Below are positions 23,726 through 34,732 of a stretch of DNA of 64,000 bases, piece by piece (within the stretch, counting starts at the first letter, position 1; each line of letters starts with the position of its first letter). This stretch comes from Siphonodentalium dalli (Eukaryota; Mollusca; Scaphopoda; Gadilida; Siphonodentaliidae), in assembly GCA_032622095.1 (NCBI GenBank), contig CP136066.1, forward strand, positions 128,805,917-128,869,916. The letters are read 5' to 3'. The translations under genes and the position numbers were made by a program. Under the pieces are notes generated by a model. It ran no database searches. It was not told the DNA's origin and saw only the letters and a program-made list of their open reading frames with translations.

Positions 23726-25096
23726 TTCACACAATAAAGTAATTCTATATAAAGTATGAATAATACAATTGGGATATACTCATAATTATATAATAATCAA
23801 GATGTGCATGGCAATTATGACTTGTATCCAAATACAATACTTGAAAAAATGAACGCATTACAAATTATGTGGTGATGTGTGTTGAGCAAAATGCATATAC
23901 ATTGCCATATTTGTATTCCATGTCAACTATTACCAGTTGGATTTGTGTGGACGCTTTGACCGACATGGTACGCTTTTGATTCTGGGATCATAGCACTTCA
24001 GACCTCCAGTATCACGTGCTGTGGTGACTAGATCCAGAATGTCACGTCGACTGAAGCGTTCAGACAATGACATACTTCTATATAAAGTATGAATGTTACA
24101 TATTAAGGGACGTCATCTCATGTTATACCATGACAATTGCGACATATTCATAATTATATAATTAATACATGTGAATTATGTGTGAACAATTTGTGATCAC
24201 ATACGTTGGAGTTGCGTGAGCCCTCAGGTCGTTTTTGGTGCGCACGTTGTTTCGGCATCGTAGCGGTTGAGGCCTCTCATGGCCTCACCTGCTGTGATGA
24301 CTGGATCAGGCGTGCCATATCGACTGGAGCGTTTCGCACAATAATCTGATTGTGTATTTATAACGGTACTATGTCTGAACTAAACAAATAAAAACGACGT
24401 GACGTCACTACACATTCGGTTACGACAACAATACTGAGACTCATTTAGACAGAACAGCACGGGTGTGTGAGCTGGCTGACGTGGTTGGGGTGCTGTTGTG
24501 ACGGTGAAACGAGAATCATAGGTTCGATTTTCACCTCACGGTATGGCAGCCGTGTGCTATGGCGTTAGCACTTTCACACAGCTGTGTTGTTCTGTGTTTA
24601 TTGCACACTTAGAATATATGCAATAAATGGCTATATTAGAGCGGTATACTCAAACATTTTAATTGTGTAGACATGAATGATATTCAAAGCGATGTGATGT
24701 CATCTCATGATATGGTCCACACACTATAAATAAATCGGATAATGTGTCATCGCCTTTGTCGACATGACACTTGTTCGACCCCACTATTGTAGCACTACAG
24801 GCACCTAGCCTTATGTGCTGTGATGGAGGGGTCGAACGTGCCATGCCGGCTGGAGCTTTCACATGCACTATTGTGTAACCATGCATATATACGTTTATTG
24901 TTTTAAATTGAATATAATATTGAAACATAATTTGCAGAACCATACGATGAACACTGAGCCTAACTTAGAGTTCTAAAACTGTTTCTAAACAGAACTAAAC
25001 AATAACTGAAATAAAGCCCCTGCCCAAAATACTTGGCTATGCCACTCAAACTCATTTCTCTTAACACTCTCTCACCCTACCCATGTATCGCGGACG
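23726..25096 (+). promoter_or_regulatory. LINE 5' UTR made of degenerate monomers
   Basis: A core resembling GTGCTGTG.TGACTGGATC...CGACTGGAGCGTT recurs near 24012, 24287 and 24812. CTATATAAAGTATGAAT occurs at 23745 and 24078, and GTCATCTCATG near 24112 and 24697. This gives roughly three to four promoter-like monomers, reminiscent of the tandem monomers upstream of some L1 elements. TATATAAA may act as a TATA box in the first two. No ORF1 frame was found here. Confidence 0.6.
24464..24540 (+). other. tRNA-like segment (possible internal Pol III promoter)
   Basis: GAGCTGGCTGACGTGG (about 24469-24484) resembles an A box and GGTTCGATTTTCACC (24521-24535) a B box. They are separated by about 35 bases, a spacing compatible with a tRNA-derived SINE head. 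No full cloverleaf was drawn and no intact tRNA is claimed. It may be a SINE captured in the LINE 5' UTR or a chance likeness. Confidence 0.4.
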
Positions 25097-25895
25097 ATGA
25101 CGAAACCTCTCTTGTATATATTATTTCCCCTGCTAATGTCTAGTATTGGCATTAGCACATTCAATGCTAGAGGCTTAGCCAATAGCGTAAAACGTGCTGA
25201 GGTATTCCAGTATATTAGTTCAAAAAAGTGCCCAATTGTCTGCTTGCAAGAAACTCACTTTACCACAGATATGGAAAACATCATCTCTACCGAATGGGAT
25301 GGTGACGCGTACTTCAATTCTCATAATTCTCGTTCTAAAGGTGTAGCTTTTCTAATTGACAAATCCTATAACTTAAATATCTTGATTCATGGAATAGTTA
25401 AGGTGGGAGAGGGTACATGTCTGATTTTGGATGTAACCATAAATGGAACACGAGTCGCCCTTGTTGGATTATATGGGCCCTGTATCGACGATCCTTCCCT
25501 CTTTGAAAGTGTACAAGAAAAACTTGACGAATTAGGTAATGAATCGCTAATTATATGTGATGACTGGAATCTGGTCCTTGATCAAAATGCGGACACAAAA
25601 CAATATTCGAAAGATAATTGCCCAAAATCAAGAGAGACTGTAAAGAAAATGATAAACACACTGAGTATATGCGATATATGGCGACGTATGAAAGGGGATC
25701 AAATACAATTCACTTGGTGGCCGAAAAATAGAAAGCGGTTCTCTCGTTTAGATTTCTTTTTAATTTCTGAGCACTTCGTACCGCTTTAATATAGACATCA
25801 GAGTCCTCCCTAAAATGCATAAAATCTCTGACCACTGCATGGTAACAATGTATATTTCATTTTCAAACTTCGAAAGGGGCAGAGGATACTAGAAG
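25097..25895 (+). pseudogene. LINE ORF2, endonuclease region (broken)
   Basis: The AP-endonuclease domain starts around residue 16 with ISTFNARGL and has the catalytic glutamate in CLQETHF. The usual GD(W/F)N box reads CDDWN, so the glycine is replaced. FTWWPKNRKRFSRLDFFLIS follows. The frame stops at 25787-25789, while the downstream SDHCMV catalytic motif (about 25836-25853) lies in another frame, so a frameshift separates the two. An in-frame TAG at 25890-25892 stands where related elements normally have tryptophan before KMNNSLL. The product cannot be full length. Confidence 0.85.
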
Positions 25896-27516
25896 ATGAA
25901 CAATAGTTTACTGAAAGACAAAACATATATCTCGGGTTTAAAACAGACAATAAAAGATATCGAATACAGCAATAACAGCGAAAACGCTACCTCCGATCAC
26001 TTCACTATAAATGACCAACTTTTTTTCGAAACTCTCTTAATGGAAATTCAAAGCTTTACAATATGTTATTCTGCGAAAACGAAAAAGGTTAGAAATTCAC
26101 TAAAAGATAAGTTAGAAAAAGAGCTGCAAGAGCTACAAGTATTAAAACTATGACAATAGTGACACATGCACTTTACAAAAGATAGACGAATTAAGTTCGA
26201 AGATTGAAGAGATTCAAAAACATGAATTATATGGCTCAATAGTACGTTCTAGAGCAAAGTTTATTGAAGAAGGCGAACGACCGACCAAATACTTTTGTGC
26301 CCTAGAAAAAAAAAAAAAAGCGCTTGAGAATACAATATTTAAAATAAGGAAAGTAGATGATACAATAATTACAGATCAATCTGAAATTTTGGAAGAAATT
26401 CGAACATATTATGAAACATTATACTCTATTCAAAACAATTCAATAAATGACACTGAAGTCGACACTTTTATCGCTGCAAAGTCAATAAAATCGCTTAGCG
26501 ACGTGGATGCAATGAATGCTGAGGGGAAATTAACAATATCTGAAGTAACAGTAGCCCTTTTTGAAATGAAAAATAATAAAGCTCCCGGGATATGTGGATT
26601 TACTGTAGAATTCTTCAGAGTATTATGGGATGATCTGAAAGTGTATTTATTGAACTCCCTCAATATGGCCTATAAGTCAGGCACTCTATCTATTACACAA
26701 CGGCATGGCATCCTGAATTGTATACCAAAAGGAGGGAAGGATCAGTCATTGCTTGCTAATCAAAGACCGCTCACATTGCTGACCATACCTTATAAAATAT
26801 TGACAACAGCCCTTGCAAACAGACTAAAACCGCTATTAAATAAAATTATAGAACGAGATCAAACAGGTTTTATTAGAGGGAGGTTCATTGCTGAAAATAT
26901 TAGAATTGTGTCAGATGTAATAGACTATACTTCAATGAACAATATACCAGGATGCCTTCTACTTATTGATTTTCAAAAAGCTTTTGATACAATTTCTTGG
27001 AATTTTATCCAAAAAACTTTGTCGCTTTTCAATTTTGGACCTTCATTCAGAAATTGGGTGAATATCCTATATCATGATATATTCTCTACGGTCAAGCAAT
27101 TTGGGTGTATGTCAAGCAAATTCGGAATCGGTAGGGGATGCAGACAAGGTGACCCCCTCTCGCCTTACCTATTTATTTTATGTGCAGAAATTTTATCATC
27201 CCACGTGAGACAAAACCCTTATATTAGAGGTATAAAAGTAGGCACCGAAGAAATAAAACTCACGCAGTACGCAGACGATACATGTTTTCTATTAGATGGC
27301 TCATATAATAGTCTAACGCAATGCATTAAATCGCTTAACAATTTTTCTGTTATATCCGGTTTAAAAATTAATTACAGTAAAACAAAGCTTGTATGGATTG
27401 GAACCAAGAAGGGAAGTGTAACAGCCCCCTCCGGTTGTCCAAACTTAGAAGTTGTCCACGATTTTAATTTACTCGGGGTCCATTATGATTTAGCGTCAAA
27501 ACGATATTTTTCATAA
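25896..27516 (+). pseudogene. LINE ORF2, linker and reverse transcriptase (broken)
   Basis: The linker frame opens at 25896. It breaks near 26150 and resumes in another frame with KIDELSSKIEEIQKHE and RSRAKFIEEGERPTKYF, the conserved pre-RT box. The reverse transcriptase then reads NNKAPGICGFTVEFF, a LLANQRPLTLLTIPYKI box, QTGFIRGRFI, LLIDFQKAFDTISW, RGCRQGDPLSPYLFIL, the catalytic QYADDTCFL (about 27265-27291) and GLKINYSKTKLVW. The catalytic aspartates are present. The frame is lost at a T-run near 27510. It is non-functional as it stands but diverged little in the core motifs. Confidence 0.9.
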
Positions 27517-28864
27517 AAACTATGCGACAGTATATAAGCGTATAGAAGACATAGTTGCAAAGTGGAAAAGACGCATATTGACGCCGATCGGAAAAATAAC
27601 TGTCATAAAGACCTTTATTATACCTCAATTGAATCATTTTCTGTTGTCAATATATAACCCCAGTAAAAATTATATTAAAACTCTTTTCTGTACAAATATA
27701 TATGGGATGGAAAACCCGACAAAATTAAGAGACAACAAATAACAATGGACTACTCAGAGGGGGGACTGAAAATGGTTGACATTCAAACACACATAGCATC
27801 AATGAAGGTTTCTTGGGTAAGAAGGATTATGCTCGCGAATTCATTCTCAGCACGCTTTTTTAGTCACATCACACAAATGAAAAATATCCCTCTCAAGTTT
27901 TGTAATGAAGACTTCATCTCTAGAGTAGTCAGGAAAATATCAAAATATACTTTTTGGTCAGAAGTTATTATAGCCTGGATGGCCTTTACTGCTAAAGTAG
28001 CTACAACTTTTGGTAAAGAAGATGTTCTATGTAAATCGATCTGGTATCATAAATCAATAACCATAGACCATTGCACTATATATATCAAAACGTGGGAAGA
28101 ACAGGGGGTTCAAACATTCTTGGATTTTTTTTATCAAAACGGGAATATTTTAAGTTGTGCGAATTTTAGTAAAAGATTCTCTTTTAATCCAGATTATATT
28201 TATTATATTGGAATAACAAAACGTATACAAGCTTACTTTTCTATTTTGGACATCTCAAGACGAATGATAGTCAAAACACATAGACCGACAATGCCTGAAG
28301 AATTCAGGATAATTATGAACAATAAGGGTCACCAGTTTTTACGACACAGTAACAAACCTACCACTAGTTTAAGCTATCTCGCGAACAAATGGCCTGAGTT
28401 TGCTTACAGTGACATCAATTGGAATAAGGTGGCGTCTGCACCATTCAATTGTGGCAAAATTGAGGTAAAACTCATATGGTTTCAATTTAAAATAATACAC
28501 AAAATATTAGGTACAAATTCATTAGTATCAAAATTTTCTACCCCCAAACTCTGTGATTTTTGTGACCGCGAGAATGAAACTGTAACACATTTATTTTGGA
28601 GATGCAATGTTACAAATTCTTTTTGGAGTGAAGTTTCAGAAAAGCTGAGTTTTAAGATATTACTCCCTCCAGAAATGCCGCCAATTTCACCTTCATGCTT
28701 ATAAGATATTTCATATTTAGATGCAAATTTAAAATACCCAAGAAGCCGACATTGACAGCCTTCATAAGATTTGCAACAAACTACCGAAAAGCTGATTGTT
28801 TTTTTCTGGATAATGATACATATTCTAATAGATGGGCAATATTGGATCCTATACTGGACTTATG
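27517..28864 (+). pseudogene. LINE ORF2, C-terminal region (broken)
   Basis: Three frames are needed. The first (27510 to about 27690) carries KRRILTPIGKITVIKT. The second (about 27695-28704) opens with WDGKPDKIKRQQITMDYSEG and GLKMVDIQTH and ends with a zinc-knuckle-like CDFC-x8-H-x4-C (about 28552-28605). The third (about 28692-28862) ends at TGA 28862-28864. The C-x2-C...H...C with HLFWRC is typical of the L1/Tx1 ORF2 tail. The shifts near 27690 and 28700 confirm a dead copy. Confidence 0.8.
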
Positions 28865-29384
28865 AACAGTTAATGTATTGATCATATATGAAGATGGTTT
28901 TGTCATCGACCGCCTTCAACCTCTTCGACTAAACTATCTATTTATACGTACGTAGCAGCCCACCATCCTTCCCGATACACCAAAGCATCCGATATTTGTT
29001 TTCTTCTTTATTAATTCCTTAGTCACTAATTTAGTATTTAAAAATACCACGCCTATACATAAAGTGGGGGCAATGCCACACACATAGGTTCCAATACATA
29101 CGGCATATACTGCTATATATGTCCTAGAATAATATAGGGATTGTTTGCCTCTGTGTATTGTAACTTGTATTAATTTTCCCACAATGAAGTAGAACACACT
29201 ACCCTATTACCAATAAGGGCGTTATGAAACAACATCTGTATAATATATAATTAATCCTTTTATTTCAGACAAAAAGAACGCCCTTATCCCTGCCACGTGG
29301 GTGTGTATGGGCTATGTAAAAATGTGGCTTATATATCTAAGGAATTAATAAAGATATCTAAATTTAAAAAAAAAATAAAAAAAA
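28865..29384 (+). other. LINE 3' UTR and poly-A tail
   Basis: About 500 bp of non-coding sequence end with TTAATAAAG near 29344-29352 and an A-rich tail of about 20 bases interrupted by single T residues. The duplicated target ATGTAGATGGGAAC follows at once. Confidence 0.75.
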
Positions 29385-29860
29385 ATGTAGATGGGAACGA
29401 GTCATTTTGGGGTCATTTGGCCATAAAACATGGCCACTGGCAGCCATCTTGGATTTTACTCTGCATGACTAAATCCTTTGGTCAGATCATTATGTAAATT
29501 GTCATGGCTGTTGACATTGACATGTAGATGGGAATGAGTCATTTTGGCGTCCTTGGACAAATCTTGTATTTAAAAATTCATTCCTTTCGCACGGGCTACA
29601 GACCAGAGTTTTTGTCTGATCATCATGTAATTTGTCATGCATGTTAGTATTGACATGCAGATGGAAACTTTTTATTTTGGGGTTATTTGGCCATAAAACA
29701 TGGCCACCGGCAGCCATCTTGGATTTTACTCTTTGCATAACTAAATCGTTTGGCACGGGCTACAGGTCATACATTTGGTCGGATCATCGTGAAATTTGTC
29801 ATAGCTGTTAACATTGACATGTAGATGGGAACGAGTCATTAGGAGGAAAAAAAATAAAAA
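29385..29860 (+). repeat. Satellite-family element, right part after the LINE
   Basis: The core units resume with GTAGATGGGAACGAGTCATTT and continue for about two and a half units: ACATGGCCACTGGCAGCC, GGGCTACAGACCAGAGT, and a third ending GATGGGAACGAGTCATTAGG at about 29841. No family tail follows; an A/T-rich run begins instead. Confidence 0.8.
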
Positions 29861-30640
29861 ATAAAAAACTGAATTTTTTTTTGGGTTTTTTGTTTTGGTT
29901 TGTAAACTTAATTTTAGCTCGCCTTTTTAAAGACGAAGATTCAAGTGAGTTATACCCATCACTTTTAGATATCCTTAGAAAAGGTGACCGCTCAATAGTC
30001 CCTTAACTATCTTATTTCAGATACACTGAGAGTAATATATGCAGGACTGATGTGACAATGGGGCTTTCTTATTAAATAGATTGCCACACCCCATATTGTA
30101 TATATCGGTATAAACCAAAGTTTGGTCTCACTTTCTCATGCTATTTTGACTAGGTGATACCCTGTCATGGGAGTGGCTAAAATAACTCATTCCCATTTAC
30201 GTGTCAATGTACACAGCAAATTTCAAACAGATTGGATGAAAATGTGGGCTGTGGTCCGTGCTAAAGGATTTAAGTGCAAAATCCTAGATGGCCACTGGTG
30301 GCTATGTTTTTTTTTAAATGGGCATGACCAAAATCACTCGTTCCCATCTACGTGTCAATGTTCATAGCAAATGTCATGAATATTGGATGACAAATGTGGG
30401 CTGTAGCCCGTGCTAAAGGATTGAAGTGAAAAGTCCAAGATGGCCACCAGCGGCCATGTTTTAAAAGGGTGTGGCCAAAATCACTCGTTCCTACCTACAT
30501 GTCAATGAAAATGTGCTTGACCATAATGACTATTTCCCATCTACATTTCAATGTACACATTCGTCAAGTTAGGCTAATATTAACTTGATGAGCATGCATG
30601 TTCTAAAGAATGATATGCTAAACCCAAGATGGCGAAAGCC
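29861..30640. repeat. Hairpin-headed repeat with reverse-oriented satellite units
   Basis: An AGCTCGCC...AAGTGAGTTA head (about 29916-29950) is followed near 30170-30620 by three units that read as the reverse complement of the satellite core: CCGTGCTAAAGGATT, AAGATGGCCACCAGCGGCCA, ACTCGTTCCCATCTACGTG. The units are therefore inverted relative to the array on the other side of the LINE. Confidence 0.65.
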
Positions 30641-31730
30641 ATGTTTTTCCATGGAAATGTCCACAAGTACTCTTTCAGATCTACATATTTTAAATGTATT
30701 AATGGTATACAACAATTTTCACGATGAATGGATAAATGCCTCCTAGTTGGTGGACCCAACTAATCAAACAGAGCTAGACGCTCTCGCTCTGATAATAAAA
30801 GTCAGGTTTACGGACTAAATGCCTCCCAGGCTGTTTTTAAACTGCATATTCCAAGATGGCCACCGGTGGCCATGTTTGTTGCAATGTGTGGCAAAAACCA
30901 ATCGTTCCCATCTAATGTCAATGCCACAGGGGCTTGTTCTTTAATTTCTCCCCACCATGAAAACACATCCACTGAAAAAAGTGTGAACAATAATTGGCTA
31001 TTTTGGGGACAAAAGTCACAAAACACATGTCACAAATTCGTTTTAATACAATGAAGGGATACATACACGTTTGTATGTCAGGTTTATCAATGGGACATTT
31101 AATTTCTACCCTTGATTTCTTTTACAAACAAGCTGCCGCTTGTATAAATGTCAACGACGAACGATTTTGGATTTACAGAAATACTTCCGGGTTTGGAAGG
31201 GAGGTAACTCACTATTAAATAAATGGGTATATAAAAACACGCACCGGAACATTTCCAACCATTCAATTAAATCAAAGAGATAACATTAATCCAATTGTGT
31301 CCGCTTTTGCCGTGTTCAGACGTGACTATTTTCTGTGTGCCATATCTCCAACAACAACAACCGTGGGATGAAGGAGAAGATCACTCGATCTTTTCGACCA
31401 TCCCGGGCGCTTCGCGCCCATCTACTCACTTTATTTATTCTGCGGATTGTATTCGACAATTGGAAAGGATGGGAGGCTGTCACCGGGGAAGTGGTTGTAC
31501 AAATATAATTTTGACAATCAGTAAGCGATTTATTCATTTATTCGAGCCACTTTTTGGCGTTCCTGTCGTCAATCTTTCAATAAAAATATGTATGTTTGGA
31601 CCTAAATATGTGGGTCGGCGGAAAATATAAAATAATTTGTTTTTTTACAATTTTTTTTTTAGGTCGGGGGGTTTTCCACTCGGTCGGCGGATCCGTAAAC
31701 CACAAAATCAAAAAACCGTGGCCTAAACTA
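30641..31730. other. Unassigned intronic stretch
   Basis: There are isolated satellite-like words (CCAAGATGGCCACCGGTGGCC near 30851) and a small hairpin CGGGCGCTTCGCGCCC (about 31405-31420). Open frames of 111 and 73 codons around 31295-31630 overlap on opposite strands and resemble no known family. No gene is called. Confidence 0.4.
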
Positions 31731-32220
31731 GTATTAGACATTCAACTTTCCACATTCCTAATCGCACCATTGACTGTAATACATTAAATTATTCCCTTTC
31801 CAAGTTGAGGACACTTTCATTTTTATGTTTACCCATACCATAGTATGGTAAACATAGTGTCGTTGCCCGGATTGACCACTCGTCGTTCGTCCGTCTGTCT
31901 GTCCGTCTGTCTGTCTGTCTGTCCGTAGACACTTTACGAGTAATGCGATAACTCAAACATTTTCTATCCGATCGAAACCAAATTTGGTATGTGAGTTTCA
32001 CAGCCCAAAATACAGATCGAGTCCGAATTTGGGTTTAATTTTAAAGGAGTTATGACCCTTTATCGAGAAAATAAATTAAAATTTTTTTTTTTTTTTTTAG
32101 ATTTAGCTCCTTGCTAAATTTAGCATATACAAATATTAAATTTTGTTTGAACTTTAAATAACAATAAAAAAAAAATTCAATAATAAAAAAAAATTCAATA
32201 ATAAAAAAAAATTGGCACTT
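31731..32220 (+). repeat. Satellite tail fragment and R3 repeat copy
   Basis: 31735-31820 holds the tail motif ATTCAACTTTCCACATTCC up to TTTCCAAGTTGAGGACAC. The R3 copy starts at about 31824 with the palindrome TTTACCCATACCATAGTATGGTAAACATAG, followed by TCCGTCTGTCTGTCC (about 31889-31924). The CCAAATTTGGTAT...GAGTTATGACCCTTTAT core comes next, with T-rich and A-rich runs at the end. Confidence 0.7.
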
Positions 32221-33740
32221 TCATTTATTTTAGTTTTATACGATTAATTAGGTGTGATATTCTGTTTTGAAAATATGAAGATTTTATTGCAATAGTTTCA
32301 TGTAATATAATGATATCAATAAATTACCATGTGATCATCCAACATCCAGAGTATATGAGAGGATTTTTATAGATGTTGTCATTCCAAGTGAAATCTGTTA
32401 TGAAATGAGTGATGACATATGATACAGAGCTCTGGTGGGTCAAGCAAGAGATAAACAACACTGGTGGCTGGCTGTTTGTTTATTCTAACTGTCAAATTGA
32501 TTAATGGCAGCACAAGACTGGTGTTTTTCCTATTCTTGAAATTTCATTACAGGGTGAGATAAGGGCCCCCCTCACCTATATAAGTGTCTTCTAAATTCCA
32601 TTAATTTGCTTCAAAAATAATTAACCCTTTCCAAGGTTTCCATAGACACATGCTATAATGTACATGGACTCTTCCTCATATCTCTTAATATCTATTGGGT
32701 ATCTTTGCACACTATTCACTTCTATCAATTTTGGAATTGACTGATTAATTGATTTTTGAAAAATATATTAACCCTTCAGACACGTGCTTTCAATTTGAAA
32801 TTAAAACAACAGCTGATAGCCAATATGAGTTATCTATGCAATGGGAAACAGGCAGATAAATATACATGACTATTGTAAGTGATGACTTGTTTTGAAAATC
32901 AATATGGTAGATGTTAGTATTTCCAGGAACCTTATTTTCCCATTTGTTCACATTTTCATGGTTGATTGAATTTTAGGGGCCACAGAGCACTTAGAAGGTT
33001 GTGGCTTTTAGTGCCCAAGCTACTTGTAAAACATTGTAATGTATGAAACCATTCAAACGAGAGCTAACTTACTTTCTTTTATATGAACGATTTAGTGGTC
33101 ATAGGGGCCAGCATCCCCATCATATTATGTCTGTATAACATTATATAGATAATACTTTTGAATTGTATAAACTACATATATTTTTGAAAACCATACACCC
33201 CTGTTATGAAACACTTAATCTTATTTAATACACAGGTCAGATCTGATTTTATATCTGTCCATGTTTGATAAGCAAATAACTGGGGAGAATGGGGGAAGTG
33301 GGGGGGGTAATTAAAGTACCATTTAAATACGAGATGGAATCCCCTACATATATGTCGTTCTAAGCCATTATAATTTCTCTTTAGAAGTGAATAATCAATT
33401 TTGAATATCTGGCATGTCAAAAGTGGCAAAGATAGGGATTTATCACTTTTGCTTCCAATGAGTTAACTTAAACTCCTAAACATGTCCTCCAAAATAACTA
33501 AACCATTGGATCTCACAGTGAGAGGTCCTTGTGTGAATAGGGACAGAGTTATGAGATTTAAAACTACTCCTCCCCAACCCAAATACTTTAACCCTTTCTT
33601 AAGACAAATTATTTGAGCTTTTGATTTCAAGTTGGGTACTGATATATGGATTAATTCCTGTGATCATATCTTTGACAAATTATCAGTTATGGCTAGTCTA
33701 TATCGCCAAGGTATGGGTTAAACATCTGCCGATCGTGATC
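32221..33740. other. Unassigned intronic stretch
   Basis: This is AT-rich intron with no recognised exon, RNA gene or complete repeat. A short G-run lies near 33300. Confidence 0.5.
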
Positions 33741-34095
33741 GGCCTCTTGTTTATGTTTACCCATACCAAAGTATGTTAAACATAGTGTCGTTGTCCGGAT
33801 TGACCACTAGTCGTTAGTCCGTCCGTCATCTGTCTGTTTGTCCATAGACACTTTACGCATGGTGCGATAACTGAAATATTTTCTCAGTTCTCAGCCCAAA
33901 ATACAGATCGAGTTTGAATATGGGTTTGATCCGAGTTTTTTTTTTACGGAGTTATGGCCATTTTTCTAAAAAATATTCACTCTTATTAAAAAAAAAGAAG
34001 AAATTTGATATAATTCCTTGCTCAATTTAAAATAAATATAAAAAATAATATATATATTTTTTTTAAATAAATAAAAAAAAAACATTTTTTTAAAG
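33741..34095 (+). repeat. R3 repeat copy
   Basis: TTTACCCATACCAAAGTATG, then GTCGTTGTCCGGATTGACCA, GTCCGTCCGTC, CTTTACGCATGGTGCGATAA and GAGTTATGGCC appear in the same order as in the copy at 31826. It ends in long A/T runs. Confidence 0.7.
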
Positions 34096-34098
34096 TTA

Positions 34099-34729
34099 GG
34101 CGAGACCAATTTTATTACTTGGATTACGAACATTGAGGATGAAAATCTGTAGATGCAGGAGGGGAAAAAAAAAAAAAAAAAAAAAAACTTTTTGGAATTA
34201 ATTATTAGTAAATCAGCTGGAATATTGGAATATCGACAGCAAATACAGACAAACATGACTATCTGACTGGTACCAGAGACAATATGGTAAGCAAATGAAT
34301 GTATTCCATATCATTGGTTTAGATGAGCATTTATAAATAAGGGTATTAATGCATCTTTGACCACCTCCATTTGACCCGGCATTATAATAAATGATGGTGG
34401 TCATCATGTCCTCGTTACATTGAATTAAGAAATGAATGGCATTTATATTATGATACGCAATATTACGCGGAAGCGGAAATCGTAAACCGGATATAGTTCA
34501 GTAGTTTAAAATCTCAAACGTTTACCGGTATAAATAACGGATCGCGCGTAATACCGAAAGCCGGAAACATTAAAAAATACGGCAAAGTATCAAACAGAAA
34601 CGGACCGCACATTATACATACATCCGGAAAACATTAATTGCTTTCAAAATATATATATATTTTTTTATCGATTTTTTCGGATTTTGTTGTCGGCGCGTTC
34701 GTAATCCAAGTAATAAAATTGGTCTCGCC
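34099..34729. mobile_element. PIF/Harbinger-type MITE with 33-bp inverted ends
   Basis: The left end (34099-34131, starting GGCGAGACCAATTTTATTAC) is the exact complement of the right end (34697-34729). TTA flanks both sides (34096-34098 and 34730-34732). A TTA target duplication with GG-initial inverted ends is the Harbinger signature. The 631-bp interior has a run of about 22 A residues near 34166-34187 and no transposase. Confidence 0.85.
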
Positions 34730-34732
34730 TTA

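Larger units (their letters stand above)
23726..29384 (+). mobile_element. Full-length but dead L1/Tx1-like LINE retrotransposon
   Basis: This 5.66-kb insertion is bounded by a 14-bp target duplication and ends in an A-rich tail (about 29365-29384). A TAATAAAG signal stands about 20 bp before the tail. The layout is a 5' UTR of degenerate direct repeats with an internal tRNA-like segment (23726-25096), an ORF2 with endonuclease, reverse transcriptase and a C-terminal CCHC motif (25097-28864), and a 3' UTR of about 500 bp. No ORF1 is recognised. The ORF2 features (RSRAKFIEEGERPTKYF, YADD, and the C-terminal CDFC...H....C) fit the L1/Tx1 branch of non-LTR elements; clade assignment is by eye. 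It sits in ADAM10 intron 2 in the sense orientation. Confidence 0.85.

Noticed and set aside
24464-24540. Functional tRNA gene
   Set aside because: Only A- and B-box-like words are visible. A complete cloverleaf and anticodon could not be supported, so it is listed only as tRNA-like.
31295-31640. 111-codon frame near a TATATAAA and CG-rich hairpin
   Set aside because: An overlapping minus-strand frame, low complexity and no family resemblance argue against a gene.
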